A DNA stretch of 64,000 bases from Planctomycetota bacterium (GTDB lineage: Bacteria > Planctomycetota > Planctomycetia > Pirellulales > Lacipirellulaceae): the NCBI GenBank assembly GCA_029259915.1, contig JAJDED010000007.1, positions 1 through 64,000 on the forward strand, read 5' to 3'. The notes beneath the pieces are model-generated. The model ran no database searches. It was given only the letters and a program-made list of their open reading frames with translations, and was not told where the DNA came from. Positions 1 to 8,414 of this stretch are shown here, in pieces. The translations under genes and the position numbers were made by a program. How positions within the stretch are numbered: the first letter of the stretch is position 1; every line of letters begins with the position of its first letter.

Positions 1-87
1 CGACGACCAGACTGAATCAAGACTCCACAAAACCGACAACAGAAAAGGCGACTCGTAAAAAAGAGGCGAAAACGCAAAACACTACCG

Positions 88-576
88 GTGCGCAGTAAAC
101 CCGGGGGAACAACTTTTAACTTGACAAACTCTTTCAGGAACGAACGTTTATCGTTATTTGCTAAAGGTACCGCCGAAGAAGTAAGAGCATCCGACGATTA
201 TTCAGTCACTTTTGAAGAACTTATCGAGAAAGAGTCACTGGACAATAGTGAGTACGCGTATTTCTTGATAAAGCCATATCAACTTACAAGCTTGCTAAAA
301 TCACTAGTTTATATTTTGGATGTAGATCATATTGGCAACAAGTCAGAAATCACATTGCCATTTGTCGAAATAACTGTGCTAGGAATGACATATCCGATTC
401 GTTCCTTCGCAACTGGAAAAGTCATTTCCGAGACTTGGGCAGCTGTCGAGTTCTCTTATGAAGACACACGCCTGAATGAAGAAGTTCACTGCATTCGCGA
501 TCTTAAACATCCCTTGTTCAAAGAACTGAAAGCCATCTTCGGGTGTGGCGTTGGTTGGGGAGTAGTGTGTTATTGA
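88..576 (+). CDS. hypothetical protein, 162 aa (possible RHS-linked immunity-type protein)
   Basis: I do not recognise a family. The frame opens at GTG 88 after an in-frame TGA at 13-15, and no better start is visible. The predicted protein is soluble, mixed alpha/beta in character, with no signal peptide or membrane segment. Base composition is clearly more AT-rich than the genes from 1034 onward, which suggests recent transfer. It lies just upstream of a fragment of an RHS core (723-998). In RHS loci a toxin tip is usually followed by its immunity gene and then by orphan core/tip pieces, so an immunity role is a reasonable inference from position only. The RHS gene it would serve would lie left of the window. 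Confidence 0.45.
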   Translation: MRSKPGGTTFNLTNSFRNERLSLFAKGTAEEVRASDDYSVTFEELIEKESLDNSEYAYFLIKPYQLTSLLKSLVYILDVDHIGNKSEITLPFVEITVLGMTYPIRSFATGKVISETWAAVEFSYEDTRLNEEVHCIRDLKHPLFKELKAIFGCGVGWGVVCY

Positions 577-722
577 TGATGTATTTGGTCTCACTGTTGG
601 CTGTCCAAACAACGGGGTCCACGTCAGTAGCTCAGGTGAAACAAACTGTGCCACAAGAACCATATTTGCCCCATATTAAAACCATGCTAGAATCCCCATA
701 GACAATTTGAATTGATTCGCAC

Positions 723-998
723 GTGCGAATCGTCCTGTGGGACGACGATGCAAGCTTGTATCAAAACCGGGCCCGCTGGTACGACCCCAACACAGGCCGC
801 TTTATCTCGGAAGACGCCGTCGGCGACGGCACGAACCTCTACCGCTACTCGGGCAACGACCCGATCAACTTCCGCGACCCGACCGGCCTATTCCAAGCGG
901 GGAACCCGCTGAACGACTTGGCCCTTGATCTGGCCATCAGCCGCGTAGGCGGCAATTCTGGCAGTTGCATGTTGGGCCGTACTTGCACTATTGTGTGA
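723..998 (+). pseudogene. RHS repeat-associated core fragment (orphan tip remnant)
   Basis: About 91 codons from GTG 723. The first ~55 residues match the end of the RHS repeat-associated core domain: YxNRARWYDPNTGRF, then GDGTNLYRYSGNDPINFRDPTGL. In a complete RHS protein this stretch sits at the end of a core of well over 1000 residues, just before the variable toxin tip. Here there is only an in-frame stop (708-710) upstream, so the core is missing, and the ~35 residues after PTGL look like a short degenerate tip. I read it as an orphan core/tip cassette left by recombination, not an expressed protein. Confidence 0.7.
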
Positions 999-1033
999 AT
1001 AGCTTTGGCCTGCCTCTTTGGGTTTTCGTGTAA

Positions 1034-2743
1034 GTGAGCAGCATGTTTTTGTGGGACGAATACCAACGAGTGCGCATTTCACCCGAGCAGCCCAGTCGAT
1101 TTCGGCATGCCGAACTGATGGCGATGCTCAGCGCGTTTCAGGCAAAACATCCAGAATCTTTGGAGGTAACTTCTCTCGGCAAATCGGTGGAAGGACGCGA
1201 TATCAAACGCCTTCAAATTGGCACGGGGCCAAAACGCGTACTCGCCTGGTCGCAAATGCATGGAAACGAGCCGACCCACACAGCCGTGCTGGTCGACCTG
1301 TTGAATTTCTTACTGAAGGAGCCCACACATCCTTCGGCACTGGAAATTCTCAGCCAATGCACTTTGGTTTTGATCCCGATGCTCAATCCGGACGGCGCAG
1401 AGCGCAACATCCGACGCAACGCGCAAGATATCGACGTGAACCGCGATGCCCTGCACCTGCAAAGTCCCGAAGGGCGGTTGCTTCGACAGGCGGTCAAGGA
1501 CATTCGTCCGCAATTTGCTTTGAACCTGCACAATCAGCGACCGAGCGACATGGTGGGCAACTCAGGGCAGGTGGCTGCCGTTTCGCTGCTTGTACCGCCG
1601 CTCGATGCAGAAGACACGCAAACCGAACAAACCATTGACGCAAAAAAAATCGCCGTGAGCATCATGCATGCTATCGAGCCAACCTGCCAAGGAATGATTT
1701 CGCGTTACCCGGCCGATTTTATGCCGCGCTGCTTTGGCGAGTGGGTCCAGCAGCAAGGCGTGGCGACGGTTACTCTCGAAGCGGGTGGTTGGTCGAGTGT
1801 CGACGCATCGCCGCTGGTACAATTGCATTGTGTCGCAGTGGTCCGCGCACTGGAAGCGATTGCCACCGATGACTTTTTGCATGCCGACCCGGCAGAATAC
1901 GACCGCTTGCCGCGCACTGGGGAACACGATTTATTCGGCCTCTTGATTCAGGGTGTGACCTTGTTCAATGGAAGACAGTCCTCGCCCTTTGTCACCGATC
2001 TGGGTATCAATTTCCACACTGTGGAACCGGTGGGCCAGGGAGTTCTCGAGGACCTGGGCGATCTCTCGGTGACGACCGGGAAAGAAGAACTTGACGGCAA
2101 AGGCTTGGTGTGTCTGCCGGGGCGAATTGTCGCAGGTGCCGATGTGTCGCCCGAAAACTTGCCAGACCACGAACAAGTGCAGCAACTCTTGTCGCAGGGG
2201 GTGACTTCAGTAATTGGTCGCGTCGACATATCGAGCCAGTCGCAACTCAATGCTCTCGACAAACTGCGCGACTCGTTCGACTTGCCTATCAACATCGGTT
2301 TCGTGGCCGCAATGTCTGCCACGATGCCTGCCAAGCAACTGCTAGAGCGTAAGGCTTTTGCACTTTCAAAGGGCGTGCTGGGTACGATCGACTCGGGAAT
2401 TGTCGCGGAGTGGGCACATCTTCTCGATTTATTTCAGGTCCCTCGAATTCAGGAACACGATGCCCTCGAGAATTCGACAAGTGCCATGTCCTGTCGAGAA
2501 GTGTCCGAACAGACTGCTCGCATGGCAAAGCGTTTAGAGTTGTCCCGCCACGGGTCGATTCAGCTCGGAGCGATGGCCGATCTGGTTTTGATCAAGCAAG
2601 AGGCGTTGATCGAGGAAGATCGGACGATCGACTGGTCGAACTTGCAACAAGTACTCGTGGGTGGCAACCTCGTATTCAAACACGGACAGCTTCATGCAAC
2701 CGCCGGTGGAACACTGCTCAAGGGACGTCTTGCGTGTTCGTGA
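1034..2743 (+). CDS. M14-family zinc peptidase with C-terminal amidohydrolase-like segment
   Basis: Residues ~40-260 form an M14 zinc carboxypeptidase domain: HGNE (H76, E79) gives two zinc ligands, the DVNRDA segment (133-138) matches the substrate-binding NR, LHNQ (H166) is the third ligand, and TLEAGG (E249) is the catalytic glutamate. All key residues are present. After ~residue 400 comes a different segment ending in a GSIQLGAMADLVLI motif typical of the composite C-terminal part of amidohydrolases, but the metal-binding HxH of that superfamily is not seen. No signal peptide, so probably cytoplasmic. Of known M14 groups, MpaA-type murein peptide amidases (gamma-D-Glu-meso-DAP cleavage) fit the neighbouring LD-carboxypeptidase, but this assignment is inferred. 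GTG 1034 is used; ATG 1043 is an alternative. Confidence 0.75.
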   Translation: MSSMFLWDEYQRVRISPEQPSRFRHAELMAMLSAFQAKHPESLEVTSLGKSVEGRDIKRLQIGTGPKRVLAWSQMHGNEPTHTAVLVDLLNFLLKEPTHPSALEILSQCTLVLIPMLNPDGAERNIRRNAQDIDVNRDALHLQSPEGRLLRQAVKDIRPQFALNLHNQRPSDMVGNSGQVAAVSLLVPPLDAEDTQTEQTIDAKKIAVSIMHAIEPTCQGMISRYPADFMPRCFGEWVQQQGVATVTLEAGGWSSVDASPLVQLHCVAVVRALEAIATDDFLHADPAEYDRLPRTGEHDLFGLLIQGVTLFNGRQSSPFVTDLGINFHTVEPVGQGVLEDLGDLSVTTGKEELDGKGLVCLPGRIVAGADVSPENLPDHEQVQQLLSQGVTSVIGRVDISSQSQLNALDKLRDSFDLPINIGFVAAMSATMPAKQLLERKAFALSKGVLGTIDSGIVAEWAHLLDLFQVPRIQEHDALENSTSAMSCREVSEQTARMAKRLELSRHGSIQLGAMADLVLIKQEALIEEDRTIDWSNLQQVLVGGNLVFKHGQLHATAGGTLLKGRLACS

Positions 2744-2780
2744 AAAGGGATACATCGTAGAACAGGAGACGAGGCGCGTT

Positions 2781-2900
2781 TTTTTTACGCAAAGGCGCGA
2801 AGGCGCAAGGAAGCAAAGGGACTAATATCTAAATTTCTGGGGCATTCGTCCCACTTTTCCGATCCTTGCATCTCTGCGCCATTGCGTCTTTGCGTTAAAA
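2781..2900. repeat. imperfect long inverted repeat, ACGCAAAGGCGC type
   Basis: The left arm (2781-2810, TTACGCAAAGGCGCGAAGG) and right arm (2864-2900, reading CTTTGCGTTAAAA at its end) are imperfect reverse complements separated by about 55 bases. It sits between the M14 gene and spmA. The arms are too long and too far apart for a simple terminator, so it looks like a small dispersed palindromic element. Confidence 0.55.
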
Positions 2901-2957
2901 TAATTGCTCAAGTCAAGACATCTCCTGCCGTTGGCAGATGAGAGTTGGAGGAAACTG

Positions 2958-3689
2958 ATGCTCAACAAAATTTGGTTTTGGCTGCTATTGATCGGCATTG
3001 TCTACGGCTTCGGCAAGGCTGCGTGGAATAGTTTTTCGCCAAGTCCTGCGCCGGCTGCAGTGGAATCGACGGTGGACGAAGAGGCCGCGAAAGGGCCCAC
3101 TTCGGGTCGCGATAATCGCAATTTGAAGGAAATGGGAAAAGACATTAACGCCGCGGCCCTCGATGCGGCCCAGTTGTCAGTAACGATTTGCATCGGACTG
3201 ATCGGCATCATGGCACTGTGGTTGGGGCTGTTGAACATCGCTCGCGATGCGGGTTTGGTCGACGCGCTGGCTCGATTGTTAAGCCCCATGATGCGATGGC
3301 TTTTTCCCGAAGTGCCCGATGGTCACCCTGCCCAGGGGGCCATGCTGATGAACATCTCGGCCAACATTCTGGGACTCGACAACGCCGCTACGCCGATGGG
3401 GCTCAAGGCGATGCAGGAATTGCAAACCCTCAATCCTCAAAAAGACACGGCCAGCAATTCCATGGCGATGTTTTTGGCGATCAACACTAGCAACGTAACC
3501 ATCGTGCCGTTCACGATCATCGGCTATCGAGTGCTCAAAGGGAGTGCCGATCCTGCCGGGCCGTTGGCGGGCATTATTCTCACGACCACCGTCACTACGA
3601 TCGTGGCGATCATTGCCGTACGCATGTTGCAGAAGTTGCCCCGCTATGCCGCCACCGAGTCCGTAGTCTCCCCCAGGGAGGACTCGTAA
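2958..3689 (+). CDS. spmA: SpmA-like nucleoside-recognition (Gate) membrane protein
   Basis: Integral membrane protein of the spore-maturation A / nucleoside-recognition (Gate) family. An N-terminal hydrophobic helix (MLNKIWFWLLLIGIVYGFG) is followed by a variable polar stretch, then the conserved segment LGLLNIARDAGLVDALARLL, the NISANILGLDNAATPMGLKAM motif region and the NTSNVTIVPFTIIGYR segment. ATG 2958 is chosen because TTGGAGGA lies at a good distance; the frame is open back to a TTG at 2904. It overlaps spmB by TAATG (3687-3691). In Bacillus subtilis spmA/spmB lie next to the DD-carboxypeptidase gene dacB and affect spore cortex; the molecular function is not established. No sporulation genes accompany it here, so a role in envelope or solute handling is more likely. 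Confidence 0.85.
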   Translation: MLNKIWFWLLLIGIVYGFGKAAWNSFSPSPAPAAVESTVDEEAAKGPTSGRDNRNLKEMGKDINAAALDAAQLSVTICIGLIGIMALWLGLLNIARDAGLVDALARLLSPMMRWLFPEVPDGHPAQGAMLMNISANILGLDNAATPMGLKAMQELQTLNPQKDTASNSMAMFLAINTSNVTIVPFTIIGYRVLKGSADPAGPLAGIILTTTVTTIVAIIAVRMLQKLPRYAATESVVSPREDS

Positions 3690-4246
3690 TGGATTCATTG
3701 GAACTAATGATGGATACCGTCAGTCAGTGGACCATTCCCTGGGTCATGCTGATGATTGTCGTGTGGGCGGCCTACAAGCGCGTGCCGATGTACGAGTCGT
3801 TTGTTACTGGCGCCAAAGAAGGATTTACCGTCGCGGTGACGATTATCCCCTATCTGGTCGCGATCTTGTTTGTCATTAAGGTTTTCATCGCCAGCGGTGT
3901 TTTCGAGGACTTGAAGATCATCTTCGGCTGGATGATGGATCAGGTCGGCTTGGGCGCGTACCGCGAGTCGCTCGATCTGTTGCCGTTGGCACTTACCCGA
4001 CCGCTGACCGGCGGCGGAGCCCGCGGCGTGTTGTTGGAAATCTTCGATTCCCACGGCCCCGACAGTTTTCTTGGCAAAACCGCCACGCTGATGATGGGTA
4101 GCACCGAAACCACTTTTTATATACTCACAGTGTATTACGGTTCAATCCAAGTGAAAAAAATTCGGCATACGCTGCCCGCGTGTTTGATTGCCGACATTGT
4201 CGGAATTTTTACCGCGGTATTTCTCGGGTATTTCTTGTTTGGATAA
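3689..4246 (+). CDS. spmB: SpmB-like nucleoside-recognition (Gate) membrane protein
   Basis: 185 residues with several hydrophobic segments and the SpmB hallmark regions: GAKEGFTVAVTIIPYLVAIL near residue 41, ALTRPLTGGGARGVLLEI in the middle, then GKTATLMMGSTETTFYILTVYYGS and a final transmembrane helix ending at FLGYFLFG. The ATG overlaps the spmA stop (TAATG), so the two are translationally coupled and probably form one complex. Only six bases separate its stop from the ATG of ldcA, so it belongs to the same operon as an LD-carboxypeptidase. That placement echoes the Bacillus pairing of spmAB with a peptidoglycan carboxypeptidase. The transported or sensed compound is unknown. Confidence 0.85.
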   Translation: MDSLELMMDTVSQWTIPWVMLMIVVWAAYKRVPMYESFVTGAKEGFTVAVTIIPYLVAILFVIKVFIASGVFEDLKIIFGWMMDQVGLGAYRESLDLLPLALTRPLTGGGARGVLLEIFDSHGPDSFLGKTATLMMGSTETTFYILTVYYGSIQVKKIRHTLPACLIADIVGIFTAVFLGYFLFG

Positions 4247-4252
4247 AAAATT

Positions 4253-5230
4253 ATGCAGCCGATTTTTCCACGAGCGTTAGAAGCGGGCGATACGATCGCG
4301 CTGGTCGCGCCGGCTGGCGTTTTAGATCGGACGCGGGTCGAACGGGCGATTGGCAGGCTCGAAGAGCGTGGCTTTTGTGTCAAAACCTATCGTGATATTT
4401 TCAGCACGCATGGGTATCTGGCCGGGGAGGACGACGCGCGGGTCGAGGAACTCATGCAGGCATTCGCCGACCCGGAAGTGTCGGCCGTGTTCCCGGCACG
4501 AGGCGGGTCGGGCGTCACACGCATTCTTGATCAACTCGATTACAAACTGATCTGCCGACACCCAAAAATACTCACCGGTTTCAGCGACATTACCGCACTG
4601 CACTCCGCCGTGCATAGCCAGACCGGGTTGGTAACTTTTCACAGCCCCAACGCCATGGACGGCGTGGGCAGGCCCGACGGGATGACCGAACTGACGGCAA
4701 AAACCTATTGGCGTGCGCTGCTTGCCGAAAGCTACGTGGGTGCAGGACCCTCGGGCTACGTCGTTGAGATTCCTGAAACGCGCCGAAAAGAAATGGCCAC
4801 CTTTGCGCCCGGCGTGGCCCGAGGTCGACTGGTGGGAGGAAACTTGTCTTTGGTTTGCTCGGTGCTGGGTACCCCCTACGAAATCGAGGCCAATGGAAAT
4901 ATCCTCCTGTTGGAAGACGTAGGCGAGCGGCCCTATCGGATCGATCGGTTTCTTTCGCAGCTACGCATGGCAGGGAAGCTGGAAGTCCTTGACGGCGTGT
5001 TGCTAGGTCAGTTTACCGACTGTCAACCTGAAGAGGACGGTGCCAGTTTGTCGTTGGAACAGATCTTTACCGATTACTTCGGGGAGTTGGGAATCCCCGT
5101 CCTGCAAAACTTCCCCACGGGCCACTCGCCCGACAACGTCACGCTTCCGCTGGGTGCCGAGATCGAGCTGGACTCCGCCGCTCGCCGCGTCACGATTCTG
5201 GAAAACCCGGTTTGCCTAAAGAAAAAATGA
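4253..5230 (+). CDS. ldcA: LD-carboxypeptidase (peptidase S66, LdcA/MccF family)
   Basis: Cytoplasmic serine peptidase of family S66 that removes the terminal D-Ala from the L-centre of murein tetrapeptides during recycling. The catalytic set is visible: nucleophile S111 in GFSDITAL, E221 in LLEDVGERPYRIDR and H291 in NFPTGHSPDN. The RGGSGVTRIL stretch near 83-92 corresponds to the usual RGGYG segment. Length (325 aa) is normal for the family, and there is no signal peptide. It is the third gene after spmA and spmB with six bases between. The S66 family also includes microcin-resistance peptidases (MccF), but the surrounding murein genes favour the recycling role. It ends within the left arm of an inverted repeat shared with the convergent MFS gene. 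Confidence 0.9.
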   Translation: MQPIFPRALEAGDTIALVAPAGVLDRTRVERAIGRLEERGFCVKTYRDIFSTHGYLAGEDDARVEELMQAFADPEVSAVFPARGGSGVTRILDQLDYKLICRHPKILTGFSDITALHSAVHSQTGLVTFHSPNAMDGVGRPDGMTELTAKTYWRALLAESYVGAGPSGYVVEIPETRRKEMATFAPGVARGRLVGGNLSLVCSVLGTPYEIEANGNILLLEDVGERPYRIDRFLSQLRMAGKLEVLDGVLLGQFTDCQPEEDGASLSLEQIFTDYFGELGIPVLQNFPTGHSPDNVTLPLGAEIELDSAARRVTILENPVCLKKK

Positions 5231-5361
5231 ACCGCCAAGAGCGCCAAGTACGCAAAGAAATTCGGGAAGACTTCAGTGCGAGCAGAAAAACTGCCTCCAA
5301 CAAGCGATTGAAATACAAGTCTGAGGAATCAAATAAAAAAACCTTGGCGCTCTTGGCGGTT
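5230..5361. repeat. perfect 19-bp inverted repeat, 94 bases apart
   Basis: AACCGCCAAGAGCGCCAAG at 5230-5248 is the exact reverse complement of 5343-5361. The element fills the gap between convergent ldcA and the MFS gene; the left arm begins on the last base of the ldcA stop codon. The 94-base spacer contains nothing recognisable. The spacing argues against a plain terminator and for a small palindromic insertion element. Confidence 0.7.
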
Positions 5362-5368
5362 TTTCTTC

Positions 5369-6694
5369 TTAGTCAATAACCACGCGCGGTTCGACAAGGG
5401 TGCGCGATACCCACCAGCCAACCAGCAAGCATCCCACCACGAAGAGAAACACGGTCTCGAATCCAATCACGTCGAGCAGCGCACCGATTAGCGGCGAGGT
5501 CAAGACGGCAGGGGCGGCGAATGCGAGACTCAAAGTGCTGAGATATCGCGGCTGGTCTTCGCGTGGTGCTAATTCTAGGCAGTAGTGCTGAAAAGTACGG
5601 AGTGTGACGGGGATCGCTCCTACGAAGCAGAACACTAGAAAGTAGCATGCTCCTCCAAAATTCTCTTGCCGAGAAAGCACAAGCGACAGCACCGGTGCGA
5701 CGCACAATGTAAGCAACAAACTTCGCAGCACGATCCGATTCCCATAGCGATCGGCAAACCAACCTGCCGGGATACTCATAATCGTCAAGCCGACGTTTTG
5801 TGCGATCACCCAAAGCATGAGAACGTCGAAACCCAGGTGGAGTCGCTGTCGGCCCAGCGCCTGATAATGGGGAAACAAGGTTGTCGACATACTGAACAAC
5901 GCCGCGACCAGTGCCAATTTTCTAAATTCACGGTCCGATGCCAATGTGTTGGCGGCCGCTCGGAATAGGCCCACGAAGCCATTTGTTTCTGGTTCGAATG
6001 TGTCCCGCTGTTCGACAAACAGTAGACTCACAGCCCCTGCCGCAAGAAAGCAGGAGCCGGCAAAGGCAAAGATTGCGAAGAAATTCCCCGAGTCTTCGGT
6101 GAGCCACTTTTGTAGCAATATCCAGGCACAGCCCACAGCGCTGATGACCCCGATTGTGTTGGAAACCGCCATCAGCCGGCCCCGGCGATTAGGAAGGATA
6201 AGCTTGCCAGTCAGCGTTGAACTGATAAGCATGTTGACACCGGTACTTGCAAAAAAGATAGCGTAGAAAAGCAAAAACACGGCTGGCATCCACCACTGTT
6301 TTTGGCCACCGGTCACCAGCCAAAGTCCGGCAACAGCCCAAAAGGTGATACCCATCAAAAATGAGGTGGTGGCCAAGGCATATTTCTTTCGGACCTTCGC
6401 CCGAACCCACCCCGATGCCAACAATGGCGGAATACTCTGGCCAAATCGATTGAACACCGGCAAACACCCGCGTACCCAGGCCGGCCCTGCAATGACATCG
6501 ATCACCGCGGGCATAATGATGGTTTCCGTTTTGAAAATCCAACCGGTGCGCATGACGACCTGATACAGGGCCATCAAACCGAAATTTTTCGGCAGCGGAT
6601 CGATTTCGTTATCGACAGAATTGAGAGTTTCTTGCGAATCGGGGGGAGAAACTCCTGAGGAAACACCCGATTCGAGGGGGGGCGAGGTGGGCAT
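5369..6694 (-). CDS. MFS transporter
   Basis: Polytopic membrane protein with about 12 hydrophobic segments and the layout of the major facilitator superfamily; the A-like loop GWFADRYGNRIVLR between two helices is the clearest signature. An acidic, soluble N-terminal stretch precedes the first helix. The frame is open up to 6766, but the extra residues are low-complexity and overlap the likely promoter region of the divergent PLP enzyme, so ATG 6694 (MPTSPPLESG) is preferred. The substrate cannot be told from sequence; its neighbours suggest an amino acid, peptide or amino sugar. It runs convergent to ldcA. Confidence 0.8.
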   Translation of the reverse strand: MPTSPPLESGVSSGVSPPDSQETLNSVDNEIDPLPKNFGLMALYQVVMRTGWIFKTETIIMPAVIDVIAGPAWVRGCLPVFNRFGQSIPPLLASGWVRAKVRKKYALATTSFLMGITFWAVAGLWLVTGGQKQWWMPAVFLLFYAIFFASTGVNMLISSTLTGKLILPNRRGRLMAVSNTIGVISAVGCAWILLQKWLTEDSGNFFAIFAFAGSCFLAAGAVSLLFVEQRDTFEPETNGFVGLFRAAANTLASDREFRKLALVAALFSMSTTLFPHYQALGRQRLHLGFDVLMLWVIAQNVGLTIMSIPAGWFADRYGNRIVLRSLLLTLCVAPVLSLVLSRQENFGGACYFLVFCFVGAIPVTLRTFQHYCLELAPREDQPRYLSTLSLAFAAPAVLTSPLIGALLDVIGFETVFLFVVGCLLVGWWVSRTLVEPRVVID

Positions 6695-6823
6695 AGAGTT
6701 CGAGTATACCCGGGTGGGGTTCGAGTGGCGATGGCAAGTCGAGTGGCGGGTGGCTCTCACTTCCAACCGACCATAGATTTGTTATGCTTGGTGCGTCGTT
6801 CATTTGAGTAAAAGGATTGTGTG

Positions 6824-7816
6824 ATGATTCATCCACGAGAACCTGTGCGCACTCCGCTAGCGCAGTTGCCAACCCCTGTGGTCGATCTGCTCCACCTTGC
6901 AGAGAGGATCGGTGTGGATTACATCCTGATGAAAAGGGACGATCTCACGGGGTTGGAAATCAGCGGGAACAAAGTTCGTAAGTTGGAATACGTGGTTGCC
7001 GAGGCCACGGCGCTTGGGGCGGATACTTTGGTCACCCACGGCGGGTTTCAATCGAACCACTGTCGGGCTACCGCTGCCATCGGCGCGCGCCTGGGCTTAC
7101 GTGTGCGAATGGTTTTGCGCTCGGAAGAAGAATCGCCCGACTGGGACGGCAATCTGTTTCTCGATCAGTTGTTTGGCGCCGAGGTCAGCTACCACGCACC
7201 CGAGGTTTATCGATCGCAACTTGAAAAACTGATTGAAGAAGTTCTAGAGCAAGAACGCGGGGCAGGGCACACCCCCTATTTCTTTCCCGTGGGCGCGAGC
7301 GTGCCGATTGGGTGCTGGGGATACATTCGTGGCGTGGCGGAATTGGTCGAGCAGTTGGGACGCGACGCGCCGGTCGACATCTACTGCGCAACGTCCTCCG
7401 GCGGAACGCAAGTGGGACTAATGCTCGGCAAAGCCCTGTTGGGATGCGACAGTTGGCGAATCCTCGGTGTGCCGGTGAGCGACAGCGTTGAATACTTTCA
7501 AACTTATCTTCGTGAGTTGGAACGGGCGACCGTAGAAGAGTTTCGGCTCGAGCTTGACCCGGAACAGACGCCCATCGAAATGATCGACGGATTCATCGGC
7601 GAGGGCTATGCGATTCCCTACCCCGAGGCAGTGCAAACGATTCGCCTCCTGGGCCGCACCGAAGGCGTGGTGCTCGACCCCAGTTACACTTCCAAAGCAA
7701 TGACGGGCATGCTGCACTCGATCCGACAGCAGGACAGACAGCGGTTGCCACTGTTCCTACACACGGGCGGCGCTTTTGGATTGTTTGCTCGCAGAGATTT
7801 GATCACGCCGGCTTGA
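6824..7816 (+). CDS. D-cysteine desulfhydrase / ACC deaminase-family PLP enzyme
   Basis: Fold-type II PLP enzyme of the D-cysteine desulfhydrase / ACC deaminase family. The PLP lysine is in SGNKVRKLE (about residue 51), followed by the FQSNHCRATAA segment holding the conserved Ser-Asn, a PVGASVPIGCWGY stretch and the phosphate-binding TSSGGTQVG loop. 330 residues, cytoplasmic, normal length. ATG 6824 is chosen over GTG 6821 because AAAGGA (6811-6816) is well placed. Members break D-cysteine, ACC or related small amino acids into a 2-oxo acid and ammonia; the exact substrate is open. The nearby D-amino-acid and murein genes suggest a D-amino acid or a diamino acid. Confidence 0.85.
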   Translation: MIHPREPVRTPLAQLPTPVVDLLHLAERIGVDYILMKRDDLTGLEISGNKVRKLEYVVAEATALGADTLVTHGGFQSNHCRATAAIGARLGLRVRMVLRSEEESPDWDGNLFLDQLFGAEVSYHAPEVYRSQLEKLIEEVLEQERGAGHTPYFFPVGASVPIGCWGYIRGVAELVEQLGRDAPVDIYCATSSGGTQVGLMLGKALLGCDSWRILGVPVSDSVEYFQTYLRELERATVEEFRLELDPEQTPIEMIDGFIGEGYAIPYPEAVQTIRLLGRTEGVVLDPSYTSKAMTGMLHSIRQQDRQRLPLFLHTGGAFGLFARRDLITPA

Positions 7817-8414
7817 GCGGTTTGCTTCTTATCCAATAGAATTCTGCCTACGAAAGACCCTACACTCTGTGTTCCATCTTTCCTTTCCGAAAATCAATGT
7901 CCAGATTGCCGTTATGGGAAGAGGAAGACGGGATGAAGTCCAGAAGCCCGAAAGTGCGGTCGGTCGATGAGACGAGGGGAGTTAGCAACGCCGGCTAAAT
8001 CGCTTCGGTGGGCGTCGCCTCGTGCACGAAGCAATGTGCAGTTTCCTACCGAGGTGGTGATAACCTCTGTCAGAAACGGTTCTGCCTTGTTTGCCGAGGG
8101 CGATGCAACCTTCGGCTCCAAGAATACTGCGAAACTCGCGTAGGTGGTGATCTCGGCACGCTGTGAAAGCTCAATGAACGTGATGGTCACAATTCCCTGA
8201 TCCAGTCGAAGGTTGCAGTCATTGCCCCAGCTCAGTCGCTAACTACAGTCGGTCGATTTCACAGACGGCTCGAACGAAGCGCCCATTCACTCTGCGGCCA
8301 ACCACACTCCCACGTTCCTGCGACGCGAGATTCTGTCGATTTCGCACCAAATCTCGTTTGCTATTGCAAGGGTCTTTTTTGCAAGTACAATATATGTAGA
8401 TTCAAAAATCGGCT
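7817..8414. other. 600-base stretch without a recognisable gene
   Basis: Both strands carry only short open frames with no family resemblance, including a 92-codon frame at 7912-8190 on the minus strand. An AT-rich run at 8377-8404 (TTGCAAGTACAATATATG) could be promoter material for the gene at 8415, but this is weak. Confidence 0.4.
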
